Assembly: GCF_000233955.1 (NCBI RefSeq)
Contig: NZ_JH376597.1
Coordinates: 248,001 to 312,000, forward strand
DNA from: Paraprevotella clara YIT 11840
GTDB lineage: Bacteria > Bacteroidota > Bacteroidia > Bacteroidales > Bacteroidaceae
Length of the DNA: 64,000 nt
Reading direction: 5' to 3'
Made by a program: the position numbers and the translations under genes. The notes below the pieces were generated by a model. It saw nothing but the letters and a program-made list of their open reading frames with translations, did not search any database and was not told where the DNA came from. Positions 61,636 through 64,000 of the stretch are shown piece after piece (the stretch's first letter is position 1; every line of letters begins with the position of its first letter).

Positions 61636-63654
61636 ATGTTCAAAAGAATCATCTTAATTTGCATGTGTCTGACATGCAGTATGCTGCCGGAAAGCTATGC
61701 CCAACGTGCAGAAAATCTGAACTTAAACCGTATCGTACAACCACCTTACCATTGCTATGGACGCCTTGCTGACGGTTGTCCTCATGCAGAGGAACTGGGA
61801 TGGAAAGTGGGTGTCCAGTTCTATACCTTTCATAAATATACCTTTTTCGAAGCCATAGACCTGACCCGTGCCTTAGGACTACATTATATAGAAGCCACCA
61901 TCGGGGCACGGATTTGCGAGGAAAGTACACAAAACATCCATGCCGGACTCTCCCCTGAATGGCGGGAACGCATCAAGCGGAAGCTGGCTGAAAGCGGAGT
62001 GAAATGCGAATCCATATATTATTGGATGGACGGTAGCGGAAAAGGCTTTGAAGATATCGTAAAATTTTGCAAAGATATGGGATGGATGATTGTCAGTGAC
62101 CCGCGCCGTGCAGAACAAGGTGGGCAACCGGTCGCATTTTATGAAAAGATTTTGGAAAAGCACGGTGTGAAAATGGTTTTCACAAACCACCCGAAAGCAG
62201 CAGCTTATTGGAATCCGGATTTCACCGTAGAAGACACTCAAAACCACGGTTCCTGCATCGGAGCATCCATTGACATTGGGCACTACATGCGAGGTGGATT
62301 CGACACGTATGAAATTACACGACGCTACATTGATATAGGCAAGATGTATCATTTTCATTTACGAGATGTAAGTACCATATCCCCCCACGGACTCGATGTC
62401 CCATGTGGTACCGGCAAGGGACGATTGAAAGAGATATTTCAAGCTCTGAACGATAGTCAAACCAAGCCTTTAATGATGCTGGAATATGAACATGATTTCG
62501 ATAACCCGATGCCTTACCTCATCCAAAGTGTAAACGAAATCAATAGACTCTGCGAAGAACTTATCAAAGCTAACGACGAAAAGGCCCGGACGGGCGATAC
62601 CATCCTATTGCCGGCATACAAAGCTCGGATTTCTCCCGAAATGACTATGCAAGGGAAAGGTACCGAAGCCTCCATCCACGGTTGGAACCATCCGTCCCAA
62701 TCCATATCATGGTCCGCTTCTCTCTTGCCGGGACACTATCAAGTGTTGATGCGATATGCGCAACCCCATGCCGGAAGTGCTATGACCTTGGAAGCCGACG
62801 GGCAGGAACTGGCCGCTTTGTTTAAGCCCACTTTCACTTGGTTTGACTACACCACAGAAAAGATCGGCATTATCAATATTCCCCAAGGAGGAAATGTAAC
62901 GATTACATTACGAGGTATACAAAAGGGCATCAAACGCAACAAAGAAGGTAAACTGAAAGCAGACGAAGCTTTCCCTGACGTACAATCTCTGATACTTGTT
63001 CCGACATCCCTTCCGACCACATCGGAAGCGACTGGCATTCCAGCTCATTTCGAAGGCACTCGTCTCTTCAACGGTAAAGATTTTGAGGGTTGGGAAGGTA
63101 ACGATGGAGAATACAGTATGGCACATTTTCGTATCGAAAAACGAGCCATCGTAGGCGGAAACATAAACAAGGACCTTGAACACAATCAATTCATACGCAC
63201 CACACGAAAATATAAAAACTTCGAACTACGACTGAAGTATAAAGTGAAAGCTTCGGACGAAAGCTATAATGGCGGAATACAATTCCGAAGTGTTCCTTGC
63301 ACTATCCCCGGACGTTCATTCGAAATGGTCGGTTATCAGGCCGATATTATCTCTTGGAAACAGGGCGCACTATATGATGAACAACGTCGTTGGGACTTTC
63401 TTGGAATGCCAACCGGAGTACCCCAAAATTACAAAGCCGACCAATGGAACGATCTTATTATACGTTGTGAAGGACCACGTATACGCATTTGGCTGAATGG
63501 AGTCAAAACGACAGATTATATAGAACCTTACATCGATGAACCATTCGAAGGTATAGGCACTATTAACCAAGAGGGTCATATAGCTCTGCAAATACACGAG
63601 GGTAAAGCTTGTGAAGTTTGGTACAAAGACATTGAAATAGAAGAAATAAAATAG
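61636..63654 (+). CDS. Secreted xylose-isomerase-like TIM barrel fused to DUF1080
   Basis: A 672-residue secreted protein (signal MFKRIILICMCLTCSMLPESYA). Residues about 45-310 form an AP_endonuc_2/sugar-isomerase-like TIM barrel: VGVQFYTFHKYTFFEAIDLTRALGLHYIEA, SIDIGHYMRGG, YHFHLRDVS and LMMLEYEHDFD supply the usual metal-ligand Glu, Asp and His. About 320-470 is a beta-rich carbohydrate-binding-like domain (HYQVLMRYAQPHAGSAMTLEADGQ). About 480-672 is DUF1080, a concanavalin-like domain (LFNGKDFEGWEG...NGGIQFRS...YQADI...IEEI). DUF1080 proteins include 3-keto-glycoside hydrolases, and TIM proteins of this type can act on 3-keto sugars. With GH43 upstream, glycoside breakdown outside the cytoplasm is likely; the exact reaction is inferred. 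Confidence 0.85.
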   Translation: MFKRIILICMCLTCSMLPESYAQRAENLNLNRIVQPPYHCYGRLADGCPHAEELGWKVGVQFYTFHKYTFFEAIDLTRALGLHYIEATIGARICEESTQNIHAGLSPEWRERIKRKLAESGVKCESIYYWMDGSGKGFEDIVKFCKDMGWMIVSDPRRAEQGGQPVAFYEKILEKHGVKMVFTNHPKAAAYWNPDFTVEDTQNHGSCIGASIDIGHYMRGGFDTYEITRRYIDIGKMYHFHLRDVSTISPHGLDVPCGTGKGRLKEIFQALNDSQTKPLMMLEYEHDFDNPMPYLIQSVNEINRLCEELIKANDEKARTGDTILLPAYKARISPEMTMQGKGTEASIHGWNHPSQSISWSASLLPGHYQVLMRYAQPHAGSAMTLEADGQELAALFKPTFTWFDYTTEKIGIINIPQGGNVTITLRGIQKGIKRNKEGKLKADEAFPDVQSLILVPTSLPTTSEATGIPAHFEGTRLFNGKDFEGWEGNDGEYSMAHFRIEKRAIVGGNINKDLEHNQFIRTTRKYKNFELRLKYKVKASDESYNGGIQFRSVPCTIPGRSFEMVGYQADIISWKQGALYDEQRRWDFLGMPTGVPQNYKADQWNDLIIRCEGPRIRIWLNGVKTTDYIEPYIDEPFEGIGTINQEGHIALQIHEGKACEVWYKDIEIEEIK

Positions 63655-63712
63655 GTACCGAAAGGACAGAAAAAACAATATAAACAAAAAACATCATTTG
63701 AATGCCATGTAT
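63655..63712 (+). repeat. Leader repeat, second copy
   Basis: Second copy of the 58-base GH43 leader (56 of 58 identical), beginning immediately after the stop codon of the TIM/DUF1080 gene and including the start codon of the DUF1593 gene. No promoter box precedes this copy. Confidence 0.9.
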
Positions 63713-64000
63713 GTATCTACGTTAAAACTTCAACCCGGAATATGCCTGAAAACGCTGTTCGCATTACTATTGGCCGCCTCCGCCTCTGCATGCCATTGCC
63801 GTAACGCACGGACGCATCCGGACAAGCAAAGACTTATCGTCACCACGGACCTCGGAGGCACGGACCCGGACGATACCCAGTCGATGATTCATCTTTTGGT
63901 ATGTTCCAATGCGATAGACATCGAAGGGTTGGTCAGCTCGCAGGTCTGGTCGGACATGCCGGACAAGGTGGACCGAATTCATGAAGTTGTCGGGCAATTT
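63707..64000 (+). CDS. DUF1593 (nucleoside-hydrolase-like) protein, 3' end outside the window
   Basis: 98 residues are visible before the window ends. A signal-like segment (ICLKTLFALLLAASASACHC) may be a lipoprotein signal. Then LIVTTDLGGTDPDDTQSMIHLLVCSNAIDIEGLVSSQVWSD is the start of the DUF1593 nucleoside-hydrolase-like fold: D-L-x-G-T-D-P-D-D-x-Q-S, with the metal-binding Asp cluster. Such proteins occur among Bacteroidota polysaccharide-degradation genes. The start at 63707 is supported by the copied leader, whose equivalent ATG is the GH43 start. Likely co-transcribed with the two genes upstream. Confidence 0.8.
   Translation, partial: MYVSTLKLQPGICLKTLFALLLAASASACHCRNARTHPDKQRLIVTTDLGGTDPDDTQSMIHLLVCSNAIDIEGLVSSQVWSDMPDKVDRIHEVVGQF

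Noticed and set aside
1-64000. tRNA, rRNA, CRISPR array, insertion sequence or phage genes
   Set aside because: No cloverleaf, spacer array, transposase or phage structural gene was recognised; gaps between genes are short and explained by promoters, terminators or the repeats listed.

Overview
The window is chromosomal DNA from a gut- or oral-type Bacteroidales (Bacteroides/Phocaeicola/Parabacteroides-like). The evidence is the promoter grammar (TTG or TTTG, about 20 bases, then TAnnTTTG), weak Shine-Dalgarno sequences, Mfa1/Mfa2-type fimbriae, a XusABC-type siderophore system, a DUF6383 tail, and the arrangement rlmN-DUF4837-pdxA-flippase-sigma54 activator-lptE-TPR-secG. I cannot fix the genus. 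I recognise no tRNA, rRNA, CRISPR array, insertion sequence or prophage.

Layout. 0.5-3.1 kb: clpB. 3.3-8.4 kb: a xusABC-like operon (TonB receptor, DUF4374 lipoprotein, PepSY membrane protein). 8.4-10.8 kb, minus: a GT11 fucosyltransferase and a GHL10 glycoside hydrolase. 10.9-13.7 kb: uvrA. 13.8-31.0 kb, minus: a fimbrial operon reading DUF3575, DUF3868/OmpA-like, Mfa1-type pilin, Mfa2-type anchor, accessory lipoprotein, and a last gene for a secreted beta-helix protein of about 3945 residues. Its leader and upstream region (31.0-31.9 kb) hold a long promoter-distal leader and a 315-bp imperfect palindrome with 44-bp perfect ends. 31.9-39.1 kb, minus: the housekeeping cluster rlmN to secG. 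39.2-45.3 kb, plus: a likely peptidoglycan-recycling operon made of a GT2/GT2/DUF4922/SpoIID fusion, an AmpG-like permease and a BadF-type amino-sugar kinase. 45.3-47.2 kb: two short transcription units that look like small RNAs, a lipoprotein gene, and a consensus promoter between 21-bp perfect inverted repeats that could be an invertible switch. 47.2-49.9 kb: a DUF418 membrane protein and a beta-helix protein. 50.0-54.0 kb: pfkA (minus), rpsA, rnz. 54.0-57.4 kb: a tiny secreted protein that is little more than a sorting-type C-terminal domain, an L,D-transpeptidase, an ECF sigma factor, a probable anti-sigma protein and a Spy-like periplasmic protein. 57.5-59.4 kb: an SLC13/RCK permease. 59.7-64.0 kb: GH43, TIM-barrel/DUF1080 and a truncated DUF1593 gene, with the GH43 leader copied in front of the third gene.

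The most interesting signals are not ordinary genes: (1) the candidate invertible promoter facing a terminator at 46.5-46.7 kb; (2) the palindrome upstream of the fimbrial operon; (3) a dispersed motif (GTTCTGCGCCAAA) shared by three intergenic regions; (4) two short RNAs with mutual complementarity; (5) the giant beta-helix protein as terminal gene of the fimbrial operon; (6) the four-part GT2/DUF4922/SpoIID fusion. Gene functions come from reading the translations and recalling families; no search was run.
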